Position numbers and translations under genes: made by a program. This document shows, one piece after another, positions 1 through 10,838 of a stretch of DNA of 64,000 bases (positions within the stretch are counted from its first letter, which is position 1; the number at the start of each line of letters is the position of its first letter). The DNA is from Salisapilia sapeloensis (lineage: Eukaryota; Oomycota; Peronosporomycetes; Peronosporales; Salisapiliaceae): NCBI GenBank assembly GCA_023334545.1, contig JAADVB010000071.1, positions 1 to 64,000 on the forward strand. Direction: 5' to 3'. The notes beneath the pieces are model-generated. The model searched no databases, was not told the origin of the DNA, and was given only the letters and a program-made list of their open reading frames with translations.

Positions 1-600
1 GTAATCCAGAACGTCGTTTGCAGGTCGAAGAAGGAATGACGCTTTGCGCAAGAAGGATTTCTTTCGAACAATTTGATGCTGTTGCTTAAAGATCGACTTT
101 GTCGCGCTTCGGAACACGAGCAAAACCAATGCTTTCGCATACAGTAAGGTGACCAGTATCAAACCGATTACACTCACTACCGTGAGTTCTAGATTTGGCT
201 TTCCGATTAGCCAAAACTCTCCATCGTCATAGTTTGAAGTACCCGTCAAAATGTTGGCGGTCTCGTTCGGATAAATGTTTAGTGCGATGAGCCAAACGAC
301 CCAAAGAATAGATGTCCCGGCAAGAGCTAGAAGTGGAGGCCCATACAGTCCAAAGATACCGAAGAAAGTAAAGTTGGCTTGGCGGGTGACGACGGTCTGA
401 CTCAGTGTTTGTTGAGCGATGTTCGCGTTTGGTCCGACATTCGCCGGTAATGGTGCCACGACAGACCTTTTAATAAATGACGAATCATCTTTTAACTCTT
501 CCTCATATAATGGACTTCCTGAATCTGGTTTTTTGTTTGAGGACGATCTCCACTTTGCACTTCCTTTCGCGTTTGTAGTATTATCATCAGAACCAGACAT
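1..600 (-). CDS. N-terminal part of an unrecognised membrane protein (cut by window edge)
   Basis: An open frame of exactly 200 codons starts with ATG at 600 and runs off the left edge, so only the N-terminus is visible. The first 75 residues are polar, rich in Ser, Asn, Asp and Lys, and probably cytosolic. A hydrophobic segment at about residues 77-110 and a second at about 138-163 look like two membrane spans, with a short acidic loop (NYDDGEF) between them. A basic Lys/Arg-rich stretch follows at 165-195. I do not recognise the family. The frame, the ATG and the alternation of polar and hydrophobic regions support a real gene; the function is unknown. The small ORF on the opposite strand at 419-619 is its shadow. 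Confidence 0.6.
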   Translation of the reverse strand, partial: MSGSDDNTTNAKGSAKWRSSSNKKPDSGSPLYEEELKDDSSFIKRSVVAPLPANVGPNANIAQQTLSQTVVTRQANFTFFGIFGLYGPPLLALAGTSILWVVWLIALNIYPNETANILTGTSNYDDGEFWLIGKPNLELTVVSVIGLILVTLLYAKALVLLVFRSATKSIFKQQHQIVRKKSFLRKASFLLRPANDVLDY

Positions 601-1931
601 TCTGAAAAGCAAAATATGATTTTTACTAGTCTTAGAGACTTACTTAAAGCATTCAGGTCGCAAAGCTAAATTCTGAATGAATAGCTGTTTCAGAAGCAAC
701 CGCAAGTTTTCCTTTAAAAAATAACTGAAGCCGAAACAACCAATTGAATTTGAGAGCTACGATGTATGGAGTTTAATCTGGGGTGATAAAATGAAGTTCG
801 AGCACCACGTAGAACTATAGGATGCCCCACGTAGACTATAAATAGACCAAAAGTAGTTTGCGTTGGATCGTTACAGGTCCTCTACTCTGCATCGGATCTC
901 ATATCCTCATACGTGTGAATCTACAGTGTACCCGAAAAAGATGTGCTTCGCTTTGTGTGGAATTGAGCACGTCCAATGCATCCATAATTAGCTTTCTAGC
1001 ATAATTCTATGTTTCAATTGAAATCGTGTCTTTCGGCTCTCAGAGTTCGATGACTTCCAGTAAATTGTCGTTTTATACACTCGTATCACATCAACTCGTG
1101 ATTTGGGAAGTGCAGAGCAGAATGAAATGATGATTAAAACCGCTCCTAGATTTACAATTTAGGCTTTATTAGAAAGTCACTTGTGGATTAATTCATAGTC
1201 GATGGTCATCTACCGAGCGAGGATCATCATACTCATGCTAAGTGCTATAGAAAACTTTTGTGAGAACCCAGCGGTCAGTCATACGATCTTTAACTCTTCC
1301 AGTGTAGATACGGTACGTGCTCTTCACAGTAAAAGCTTATCAGCCCAATAGGATAAGCGCCGACTCGACCTATAGCTTTTCATTTATAGAGCATACCTTG
1401 CTCATTGTAAACGAGTTCGACATTGGAAAGGTATATAATAGAAAGCAGAAGTAAATGCTTCAGACCAGACTGCCACAGTTTAACCCTTTAAAGTTCGTTT
1501 TACGCTCAAATTTAGTACAACTATTTAGAAATAACTAAGCGTGAGGATGAGATCATAACTTGCCTGCGTTTTCGGAAAATATGGCAAACAACGCAACGAT
1601 TTCAGACGGCTAAGGTCTACTCCTAAGTCATATCTTTTTTATAATGCCGTACTTGAGGGATGGTGTATGTCTCTCGCCTTTTGGTATGGAAGATGAGATA
1701 TTGATAAATTCTATTAGTATACGTACCGGCGGTGACAGCCCAAAGCTGTACGAGTGCTTCGTAGGCAAACGTTTTACAAAATTTCATACTCAAGTCAAAA
1801 ATTAGTGTAATACGGCGAGATAATCCTGTGTATTCAGCTTAGTCGATCTTCCATAGGGATGCTCACGATAGGCATTCAGGCACCTTGTTTAATCAGCTAT
1901 AGCCTCAACTTCTCCTGTCAGCATATTAGGG
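601..1931. other. Intergenic stretch, no gene seen
   Basis: AT-rich, with stop codons in all frames. It lies between the 5' end of the left-edge membrane protein and the 3' end of the phosphodiesterase gene. I found no tRNA, repeat or open frame worth naming. Confidence 0.5.
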
Positions 1932-4569
1932 TCAATTAACGTAGGTGCAGCCAGCAAGTGTCATGAGCAGTCCGGGGTATTCAAACAGGAATGCTTGTAG
2001 ATCATTTTTAAAGATGTAGAATACAATCCCAGTCGAGGAACATGTCAGCGTCGTTCCATGAAAGTTGGCTGTTTGGTCTGCTGAGCCCTCTGGTGTTGGA
2101 TTTATACAACTAAGTTTATCAACATCGCCAACAAAAGAACCTCTTCCTAATGTAATTTCTTCAGCTTCCTCTGATAAAGTTGATGCGTCGAGAGGAACAA
2201 TTCTCTATCGTATAAAATTGATAACATGAGTAAACTGCGAACAAAACGCAAACTATAATCAAACTTACATTGCCAGATCCACGCGTTTTTCGTCCAATGC
2301 GTGATGCTGAAGACGGCGGTGATGACTTTACTGAGCACAACTGCTTGCTTGGGCTTTGGGATCCGGGGGTTTGAGTCAATATAAACTCTCCACTATCAAT
2401 AAGAATCGCAAATTCCCATGAATCTCCTGATTTCCATACCGTACTCCCATTTTCAATTTTCCTCTGGTCCAGTATTAGCTCCAGTGCCGTGCGTTGAGAT
2501 GATGTTAGCTTTCGAAATACGCTATTTGCTTCTAGAATATCATGTGAAAAGTTTAATCGACTTTCAGCTAGTCTATGAATGCGACCAAACGCTGTGGTGT
2601 GGCGCAGAAACCAGTTGAATGCAGACGCGTTAAACGCAAGTGCAGACACGTTGGTCACGGCAGTCATGCGATATGGTATTTTCCAATGCGGAGTAAGGAG
2701 ACTTTGTAAGTCAAAGTAATCCCCAGGTATGTAGCTTTTGGCGATTGCCAACAATGACGGTCGCTTGGCCTCCCCTCTTGTTTGGTGGTGAGCTGACATA
2801 TGTGAAGAGTGAGTTGGGATGGGTACAGCTCCGTCATCATTAGAACCTGCACTGTAGTCATGAACTAAATTAGTCTGTTCATTATCAACAGCACGGCTTG
2901 AACGGGCTTGCTCACTTTGATACACAGCCTGTGCTTCACCAAGGATAATAATATAAAAAGTATCTCCATCTTCTTCTACATCCTGAATCATACTTCCTTT
3001 CGCAAACTTCACTTTACGCGCCATTTGTAAGATTTCATAAGCATGGTTCAGTGTCAAACCTGCAAAGAGATCGATTTTTCGCACGAGGTCAAGAATTTCC
3101 AACGCACCAGCATTCTCAGGTAGACGTCCAGGAACCGTAATCGTATTATGTACACCTTCTGTAGCACCTTTTAACCCACTATCACTTGGAACGTCTTTTG
3201 CAGCAGTATGAACCACATACAACCGTTGTCGGATGGACTCGTCCAGGGCCATAAGAGTTTTTAATGGTGTATGAATAGGAGGTACCCCAGCTTCATGAAG
3301 TATAACATCACCATGCCAAGGAAAATTAAGAAGCTCATGACATCGAGAAGCGGATATCACACCATCTGAATGAAGCTGCTCAATACGTTCTGGATCATTT
3401 AGGTGATCTCCAGAGAATACTACCTTTTTATCTCCGTATGCGACTTCAAAGCCAACACAAGGGATGGAGTGTAGCGAATAAAAGAATCGAAAGTCAGCTC
3501 CTCGAATGGTTGATATCTCGTTAATGCGCACAAGACGATGGTCTAAAACCCGTTCTAGGAAAGAGGGAGCAAATCCTGAAAGGGCCGAGTACTTACGCAA
3601 AAATGATTGATAGATCGTGTGAGTAGTAATTAATGCCACGCGACCCTCTTGTAAGATTTTTTGGAACGTTCCTGCGTCATGGTCAGCATGGCAATGGGTA
3701 AGGATGACTCCATCGATCATAAGAGCGGGGATGTTATTTGCCAATAGAATAGAGGAAGAGAAAGGAGGCGGGTCGATCATAATCCCGCGATGGTTGATCC
3801 AGAGGACATAGCCAGAGGTTTTGCCCGCAGGGTCAAAGCCGTGGGAGCTACCAAGGACAGTGACACCAAACGCAGGAGGGTAGAATGTGTCTAGTGTGTA
3901 TTCAGGTTGAGGCGGGCTAGGCAGATCGACACTATCTGCAAGCGTGATCGCTTTGGGTCCATCTTGTATCGTAAACGTGCTATCTGGACCTTTTCGAATG
4001 ACCACATCGTGCTCTTCACCGTTGTCTGCATTTGCTGCTGTAATATGCGCTTCTCCTTTTTCATCAAAATGTGTAAAATTTAAGAGCATGTTGATTGTCA
4101 TGAGAGTATCACCAAACTTGCGAAAATATTTGAGCTCTTTATCCAAGTCTGGAATGTCTGACGCTGGAGTTGCGTGAGGATAGTCACATGTAAGGTCAAG
4201 TTCAACCGGTCCAAAGAGAGTTTCTTGAAAGACCTGTCGAATGCGCCGTTCGACGTCTTCGGAAGCAACAATGAGATTTATGCTCTGTCGCTTAAAGAAA
4301 AAGTTACAGTAGGCTGGAAACTCAAATTCAGCGACGTTTACACCCATGTTTGCACCCAGACTCTTCGTAAACGGTTCAGACGGCACAATAAAATGACGAG
4401 GGACTGGTAGTCCAAGTTTCATCGAGTCTTTGATAGTTTCTGGGGGCATGCCAAGTTGGACGGGACCGACGGATGTTGAGACCAACACACCTCCTCGAGG
4501 CAGTTTAATGGACTCCAACGTCCCTCCTGGAGGTTTCGACTCCAGCTTAGCAGGAGAAGGAGAATGCAT
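1932..4569 (-). CDS. GbpA/GbpB-like cyclic-nucleotide phosphodiesterase (metallo-beta-lactamase + two cNMP-binding domains)
   Basis: Probably hydrolyses cyclic nucleotides and is itself regulated by them, as the Dictyostelium class II enzymes GbpA/GbpB (PdeD/PdeE) are. After about 230 residues of unassigned sequence comes a metallo-beta-lactamase fold with the metal motif THCHADHDAG near residue 290 and a later SGDH. Two cyclic-nucleotide-binding-like domains follow, at about 493-655 and 660-850. The exon model is 4569-2269 and 2204-1932, with a 64-nt intron (2205-2268, GTAAG...ATAG, phase 0). Without this splice the second nucleotide-binding domain is cut off; with it the protein reaches 857 residues and gains a coherent end (EEITLGRGSFVGD ... 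FYIFKNDL). The phosphate-binding cassettes are degenerate, so ligand binding is uncertain. An in-frame non-ATG extension continues to 4593, and an upstream first exon is possible. The domain order is seen directly; the enzyme activity is inferred from the family. Confidence 0.78.
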
Positions 4570-4593
4570 GATACAATTACGAATCCTGCACAC

Positions 4594-5385
4594 TTCAGTT
4601 TAGGGATGCTGTTTTTGCTTATAAACTTTTGTCGAAGATTAGGAAGCACACGTTGCGAGGGTTGACAATAGAATTCTCCCTTCACTAATATGGCCTTATC
4701 CGTTTCAACGAATCGCCAATTCATATATCGCGCATCCAGGCAGGAGTTTCAATTCCGTACCTTCATGCATTCGGTACATAGCATATCACCGTTTATAAAC
4801 GCACTTCTAATCATCAATGTTTATAAATAAAATAGGACTCAGAGGTGCAAAACTTTCATTGTGGCTTTACTCATGCTGAGTTCTACCCAACTCTGCTTGT
4901 CCATAGATAGAATTAAAGTGAGAGTAGCGACTATGCAAGCGGAAGGTTTACGATTTTCGCGATACGAAACACAAAAATGAGCAGTTGAAATTGTCCTGGA
5001 AACTTCGTGCGCCCAAGTTTCCACTGGAGTTTAGTGGTATATGAAAAATCTCTGACAGCTCGCCAAAAGGCTGCTTGACGGCAAGTGCCAAGGTCTGGTT
5101 CAATTTTATGGCTATACTTGTCCAAAATCTTATATGTGAACTAACGAGGCTTCGTGTTGTAGAAAGCCAACCTGGAATTTAACCCTTCATAGTACTCTCA
5201 GGCAAGGTCTAAGTTACCACATGTGAGCAAAAATGTAAATTAAAGGACAAATGCATAATTTATGACCGCAGACATAGACAACTCGTCGATTTTGTAACTG
5301 CACTTAGCTACTCCCACTAGTGCGGTTAGAAAAAGATTTACGCATAGAGGCTACGGTCGAGTTTGTGCTCATCTTCGCTCGAATA
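4594..5385. other. Intergenic stretch
   Basis: Separates the phosphodiesterase 5' end from the 3' end of the START/FYVE-like gene. It probably holds the phosphodiesterase promoter and perhaps a short upstream exon; a possible donor (GAAG then GTACGG) lies near 4757-4765 on the minus strand. Nothing else is recognisable. Confidence 0.4.
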
Positions 5386-6496
5386 TCATCGCTTCTCAGC
5401 GCTTCTCAGTGCCTTGGCATCCATCCGCACCGCTTCATACAGACAAGGAAAGCACAAGAACACGTTCAGCTTGCTCATTACATTGTCTCGAGTGATCTCG
5501 TACATGCGCTTCACTTGGCAATCGTAACAGAGCAGATGGTAGCAAAGTCGACAGAACTTAGCGTTTGATAGTAGCTTGGAGTCACAGACGGCACAGCTTT
5601 GATTGTTAGTTACCGTATACCGCTCCTCCTTGCTGCGTACATGCACCAGCCATGTCAGTTTTTCATGATTCCGCGTTTGACATGCCGGGATGCTGTGTTC
5701 GCTATCACTTTTCCATACGCATTCAGTACAATAGGACGGACAATCTTTTCCAATGAATTTGCGAGCCCTCGACTGAATGTTTCCAAAACACCGTCACTCT
5801 CTTGTCGCGCCATGTAACACAAGGCAATGTTACTCCAAGAAGCTCCTTCAAGATATGATGTTTCGGGAAAGCTGACGCTGTGCGCGAGTAAGAACCCGAC
5901 CCTTTCGCCACTTCGAAGTGTTCGGAAGCCTGTCAAGTCCATGTAGACAAAGCACAGATCTTTGGCAACTTAATTGACTTAACCATCAAAGTCATTTTCC
6001 GATACTTGACGACGAATGTGTCGTAAGGATCCTCCGGTGTCGGTGGCTTGATCGTTGATAAGATGCATTTCTTCTTGGCACTGTCCTCGACGTATGCCGT
6101 CTTCAACCGGAAGCCCTCAAATGTACTCGCTTTTACTCCATTTATGAAATCCTCTAGAGTACCATCGATCGTACCGACGCCTCTCATGTCAATCAGACCT
6201 TCCGTTTCGTCCGCCATACCCACCTTGATACCAGACTTGTTGCTCATACCAAATAAGCTGCTCAAAAGAGTTGTATCTTGACGACGTGCGCATACGTGGA
6301 CGTTTTTATTTTGACGGACATGCTTCCATTTTGAATTATCGCTAAAATCATTGCCAGAGTTGGCGAGGTAGTCTTCGTAAGCTTCGAGGTTAATCGGGAA
6401 AAACACTTCTGCATTGTCGCGTCGTTTGGTTTTGTCCGCCTCGGACAGGTTTAACGATGGGAATGGGTTTGTAAACAGGTTATCTGAATTAGGCAT
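5386..6496 (-). pseudogene. START-like / FYVE-like zinc-finger protein, broken by two one-base frameshifts
   Basis: Three consecutive open frames together read as one protein of about 370 residues. The N-terminal piece starts at ATG 6496 (MPNSDNLF). It and the second piece form a START-like lipid-binding domain (VFFPINLEAYEDYL ... SIKLPK, then LCFVYMDLTGFR). The third holds a FYVE-related zinc finger with eight cysteines in CxxC pairs (CAVC, CRLC, CYDC, CFPC) but without the canonical R(R/K)HHCR core. The first break, near 5957-5963, is a missing G after the AAAG run. The second, at the A run 5659-5663, is one A short. Restoring neither needs more than one base, and everything else is intact, so this may be a real gene with sequence errors rather than a dead one. 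Many oomycete START/FYVE proteins have this layout; they are presumed to bind endomembrane lipids. Confidence 0.65.
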
Positions 6497-7627
6497 CGCA
6501 CGCTCATGTATTGAGTAAGGAAATTGACAAAAATGAGCTTGATAGCGGCCCAAGACTGGTCTCAATGCGTTATGTTACCAATTAAAAGCATTATTCTCAT
6601 GCGCACGCCCCACAGTTTTCTCTTACATCATCCATAGTCGTGACGGCGATGTATCACTACGTATGGTTTTCGCTTTATAGAGTAGAAATGAGGCAATGCT
6701 ATTCACCCAGAATCCTCGCTGTCATTGTTGCGGCGTTATAATGCCTCCAAGTAATGCTTTTGCTTCTTTTAGCATACATAATATGGCCTCTGACCCGACC
6801 TAGGGCAGATAAGTGCTTATGTATTCCCCATTTGCTGCAGGAAGCTAAATGTAAAACCGCTGAAAACTAGTAAAGACATGTGGTGTTACCCTGACAAATG
6901 ATTCAGGCACATCCTTGTGGAAACTTGAATAGATTGTGTACGTTCCTGTAGAATCTGCCAAAGTGGAGCGTTTGCTGACGAGTGTGAAACTCTACCACAG
7001 TCGACAAGGTCTGTTTAGAGGTTGTCGCTCAAATAATAAATTTAGTCTGGAGAATGCACGCCATCTCTGAGCGACGCTATAGCGTGTCTGACTCTTTGAC
7101 GAGTACCTATGGTCATGTTAATAAGGAATGCAAAGCAATGCTCTTCTGTAGATTGAATATCGGTACTGTTTCCATGAGAGTCAATGTGGGCATGTTGGTC
7201 TATAGATTAGTTCATGTCGCTGTCAAGCACTTGCCTTTGAAGTCATGTCTGCATTGAAGCAATTAAAACTTCTGTACATGACCATTGTCTTATATGGTCG
7301 AGGTCGGACTGGTTCATTCGATCCATGGAAGCAATCAGCTTTGTAAATAAAAGTATCTTTCACAACATTTAAAATATCTTTCCAAAATTTCAGAAATAAT
7401 ACCTAATTTCAGTGTAAAAAAATATTCATAATATTTATCTTTTTAAATTGGCTATTTTTGTTAATGCCTTATATTCCGCGGAATTCGATGCCTCTTTAGA
7501 TGCACAACATACTTTCATCCAATTAAAACTTACGAAATTGAATACTAGCCAATCAAAATCCTTGAAACTTCAACTTTTTAACCACAAATATTTTTAAGCA
7601 TCTTAGCGTCCGACACAGCTGCCCGTC
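6497..7627. other. Divergent intergenic region
   Basis: Lies between two divergently transcribed genes, so it should hold both promoters. The part from 7330 to 7600 is strongly AT-rich. The ORF at 7054-7257 has no coding character that I can see. Confidence 0.4.
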
Positions 7628-8911
7628 ATGGCAATCGTGGAGAGCGCTCGCTGTGCCATCAAGGCTCTCGTCTTCTACTACGCTTCCTTGGCACACTATT
7701 GGCTTCGTCCGAATGCTACATATTCGAATTGCCCATTTTTCAAGGATGACCTGCATGCCAAAACGATGGTCTACGGCATCGCTCTGCTGCTGCCACTGTG
7801 GAGTAAGCCACACTACCGCCACCCGTCTTTCCAAACAGACTTGGTCACGAACCTGCGCAATGTTGCCGTGCCAGGAACAGGCCTGCCTCTCTCGTACGTC
7901 ACTTGCTCCCGCTTCCTACTCGTTCCATTCTTGCTTGTCGCGTATCCAGTCTTGTGCATCCTCGGTGCTCTCGTTGAAAATACCGATACGCTCACTCGAT
8001 CCGCTAGTGGAAGCGTTTCTTTCGCTGACTGCATCAGTCAGTTCTTCTTTCGCTTCCGCCAGTTGCTAGTGAACCCTCAGCATTGGTTTGGTTTCTGGCG
8101 TCTCAACTGCCACGCCGTCAGTCTCCACAGTCTAATGACCAATGCTGCTGGATATACTATGGAGAACAAGTGGGATTTCCTAGTTGAATGTGAAAAGCGA
8201 GGTATTGCCATTTCACCATTCATGAAAGAACCCAAGGCACTTGTGATTAAAGACCGGAATGAAGAAGGTGGCATGGGCATTTGCCAATTTGAGAATGCGT
8301 TCAGTGGAGGGGACTGGATCATTCAAGAGAAACTAGAGAACAGCTCTTTCTTGTCCGAATTGCTACCTGAGAATGCTCCTCTATCCACCTTCCGTCTCAT
8401 CACGGCTTCTAACAAGGCCGCTGGCTCGGATGGAGGCATCAAGACGCTCAGTTGTGTCTTCCGAGCAGGCATGCGGAATGCATCCACTGATCACAAGTCA
8501 GTGATGTTTGACGTGGACATGGATACGGGCGCCATCAAGCTCGGAACGACAAATACGCACTGGTATCGCCTCGGGCTTTTCCAGTTCGACACAAACGAGC
8601 TGTCAGTCGGACACGATCTGGAGATGCATCCGGACAACAATATCCAAATGACTGGTGTGACTATCCCAGTCATGCAAGAGATGAAGGAACTGTGTGAACG
8701 CGCCCACGCAGAGCTGATGGATGACGTTCCACTATGTGGCTGGGATGTTGCGCTAACCGACGACGGTCCGATGTTGTTGGAAGTGAACATATCGTGCAAT
8801 TTCTTCCGTGGCACTTTCGATCAGGACTATTACTTCAACTACATGGATAAACTCTTCCGTCATTGTGATGCTCTCCAGAGTGAAATAGTCGTAGAGAAGA
8901 AGGAAGCTTAG
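7628..8911 (+). CDS. ATP-grasp protein, sugar-transfer-associated type
   Basis: A single-exon gene of 427 residues. Residues 1-115 contain hydrophobic stretches (for example FLLVPFLLVAYPVLCILGAL near 98-117) that could anchor it to a membrane. The rest resembles the ATP-grasp fold of the 'sugar-transfer associated' family: a Lys in KALVIKD, a glycine-rich EEGGMGICQF, WIIQEKLEN as the nucleotide-contacting strand, FRLITA, and the metal-binding end GWDVALTDDGPMLLEVNISCN, whose D/E/N are the usual Mg ligands. Enzymes of this fold join a carboxylate to an amine or thiol using ATP; the substrate here cannot be told. It starts at the only ATG (MAIVES) after an AT-rich leader and stands alone. The fold assignment is fairly secure, the reaction is not. 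Confidence 0.7.
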   Translation: MAIVESARCAIKALVFYYASLAHYWLRPNATYSNCPFFKDDLHAKTMVYGIALLLPLWSKPHYRHPSFQTDLVTNLRNVAVPGTGLPLSYVTCSRFLLVPFLLVAYPVLCILGALVENTDTLTRSASGSVSFADCISQFFFRFRQLLVNPQHWFGFWRLNCHAVSLHSLMTNAAGYTMENKWDFLVECEKRGIAISPFMKEPKALVIKDRNEEGGMGICQFENAFSGGDWIIQEKLENSSFLSELLPENAPLSTFRLITASNKAAGSDGGIKTLSCVFRAGMRNASTDHKSVMFDVDMDTGAIKLGTTNTHWYRLGLFQFDTNELSVGHDLEMHPDNNIQMTGVTIPVMQEMKELCERAHAELMDDVPLCGWDVALTDDGPMLLEVNISCNFFRGTFDQDYYFNYMDKLFRHCDALQSEIVVEKKEA

Positions 8912-9387
8912 AAAATATAAATCCAACCATTGCAACAGCATCCGAATCAGTTTTGGGACAATGTAGCGAAACGTCATAAAGTAGCATAGCATTCTTTTTG
9001 TTTATACTACATGCCTTTTCCGTCTACTACAGATCTCGACTACAAGATGGCTATATACTCAATATTACTACCTTTCTTTTGATGGCAGGAAGGAGGTGTC
9101 TGAAGCTACGACTCGCATGACACAGGCTGACGCCTGTCAAATCGCTTTACGTCATAAGTAATGTCCGAGAAGCACCAAAAGAAAGCCGTTAGTGTCCAAG
9201 ACTAGTGCTACAGCTTCAGTAGCCGCCACCACAGATTCACATCCGGCAGTCCGTCGTGGAGGGATTATAGCAGTGCAGTGTGGAAACGCCTGCAAGAACT
9301 TGTTTATCAAAGACTTTAGCGGGTCTGCATTATAGCTACTAGAACTTTACGTCCATCGTATCACATCGGATTGAACGCAACGCCAGG
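8912..9387. other. Intergenic stretch
   Basis: 3' flank of the ATP-grasp gene and promoter region of the polyprenyl synthase gene, both on the plus strand. No further open frame or RNA gene is visible. Confidence 0.4.
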
Positions 9388-10838
9388 ATGTTTGCAAGGA
9401 GAGGTCGGCAAATGAGTACGCTCGCAGAGCGTGCTGCCCAGCGCGTCATTAAACGGATGAAGCCGACAATTGAGAACAACCCGAACCTGTGGCTCGGTGC
9501 TGATGCCATTGTAATATTTGCTTACTTGTGCTCTCAGTGCCACGACTTACGGCTTGCATGGAACTAGAACGAACCGACGATCTCGATTTTGGACCCAGCT
9601 CCTGGATACGCAGAGTTACTCGGTAGCAGTGCATCCAACAGTCAAGCCGATCCGTACGTACCATTGGAAGCATCCTGTCGCCTAATTATTCTCACACATG
9701 TACAGGGCAGTAGGAAACGAACCGAACGTGGCAATCAAGCATCTCCACGTGCCGTCGAATGAGCTCACGGATCCATTCTACCGTGTCCAAGAAGATCTGT
9801 CCGACATCTCATCTAGCATCCGCTCCATCCTCACTTCTGATGGCTCGGACCACCCAGTCCTGTCGGCCGTCTCGAGCTACTTTTTCGAACATGATGGCGG
9901 GAAGAAAGTGAGACCAGCGATGGTCCTACTCGTATCCAAAGCCGCCGAAGCCCATCGCAAGCAGATCGTCTCCAATGACCTTCCGTCCGAATTTTCGCCA
10001 GAGTTCGCCACAGCAGCACAGCGTCGACTAGCCGAGATCACCGAGATGATCCACACGGCGAGTCTGCTGCATGATGACGTGATTGACGAGGCAGATACTC
10101 GTCGTGGCGTGAAATCCGTGAACCGAGTCTTTGGTACCAAGCTGTCGATCTTGGCTGGAGACTTTTTACTCGCTCGATCGTCCGTCAGTCTAGCTCGCCT
10201 CCGGTCTTTAGAAACCGTAGAGCTCATGTCGACTGCGATTGAACACTTGGTAAAGGGAGAAGTGATGCAGATGAAGGACGTGGATGAAGACGGAGACATT
10301 TCGTTCTTTGAATACTACCTTCGAAAGAATTATTACAAGACCGGATCGCTCATGTCGAACAGTTGCCGAGCTGCTCTCGTCCTCGGTCATCATGATGATG
10401 CAGTCTGTGACCTCGGGTTTGCCTATGGGCGCCACATTGGTCTTGCTTTCCAGGTACGATACACGACGACCAGGAGAGGACATAACGACTGACTTTTGTC
10501 TGGAATAGTTGATCGATGATGTCTTGGACTACGAAGGCACGCAGACGGGAAAGCCGATGCTGGCGGACCTAAAGGCCGGGTTAGCGACTGCCCCGGTCAT
10601 TCTAGCCCAGGAAGAGTACCCTGTCCTTCGAAAACTTATTTCACGAAAGTTTAAGGAAGATGGTGACATTGAACAAGCGTCGGAGCTAGTGGAGAAGAGC
10701 TCTGGGCTTGAACGATCGAGGAGGTTGGCGACTGCCCAGGCAGAGTTGGCGTGTCAGGCAGCGATGCAATTCGCTCCATCAACTGCTCGGGATGCGCTCG
10801 TGCGACTTGCTCAAATTGTAGTCGAGCGATCCAAATAG
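9388..10838 (+). CDS. COQ1: Mitochondrial trans-polyprenyl diphosphate synthase (COQ1-like)
   Basis: Builds the long isoprenoid chain of ubiquinone by repeated condensation of isopentenyl diphosphate. It shows both Asp-rich Mg-diphosphate motifs, LLHDDVIDEAD and LIDDVLDYEG, plus GGKKVRPAMVLL near the start of the fold. I rebuilt four exons: 9388-9510, 9568-9653, 9706-10453 and 10509-10838, with introns of 57, 52 and 55 nt, all GT-AG and phase-consistent, giving 428 residues, a usual length for COQ1. The first exon (MFARRGRQMSTLAERAAQR) is basic and free of acids at its start, as expected of a mitochondrial presequence. The apparent ATG at 9698 lies inside intron 2 and is not the start. Chain length cannot be read from the sequence, and a geranylgeranyl-type enzyme is possible, though the length and presequence favour the ubiquinone role. 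Confidence 0.85.

Noticed and set aside
2235-2268. A 34-nt intron (acceptor TTCGCAG) at the 3' end of the phosphodiesterase gene
   Set aside because: Too short for a spliceosomal intron and it gives an early stop; the acceptor at 2205 yields a longer, domain-completing product.
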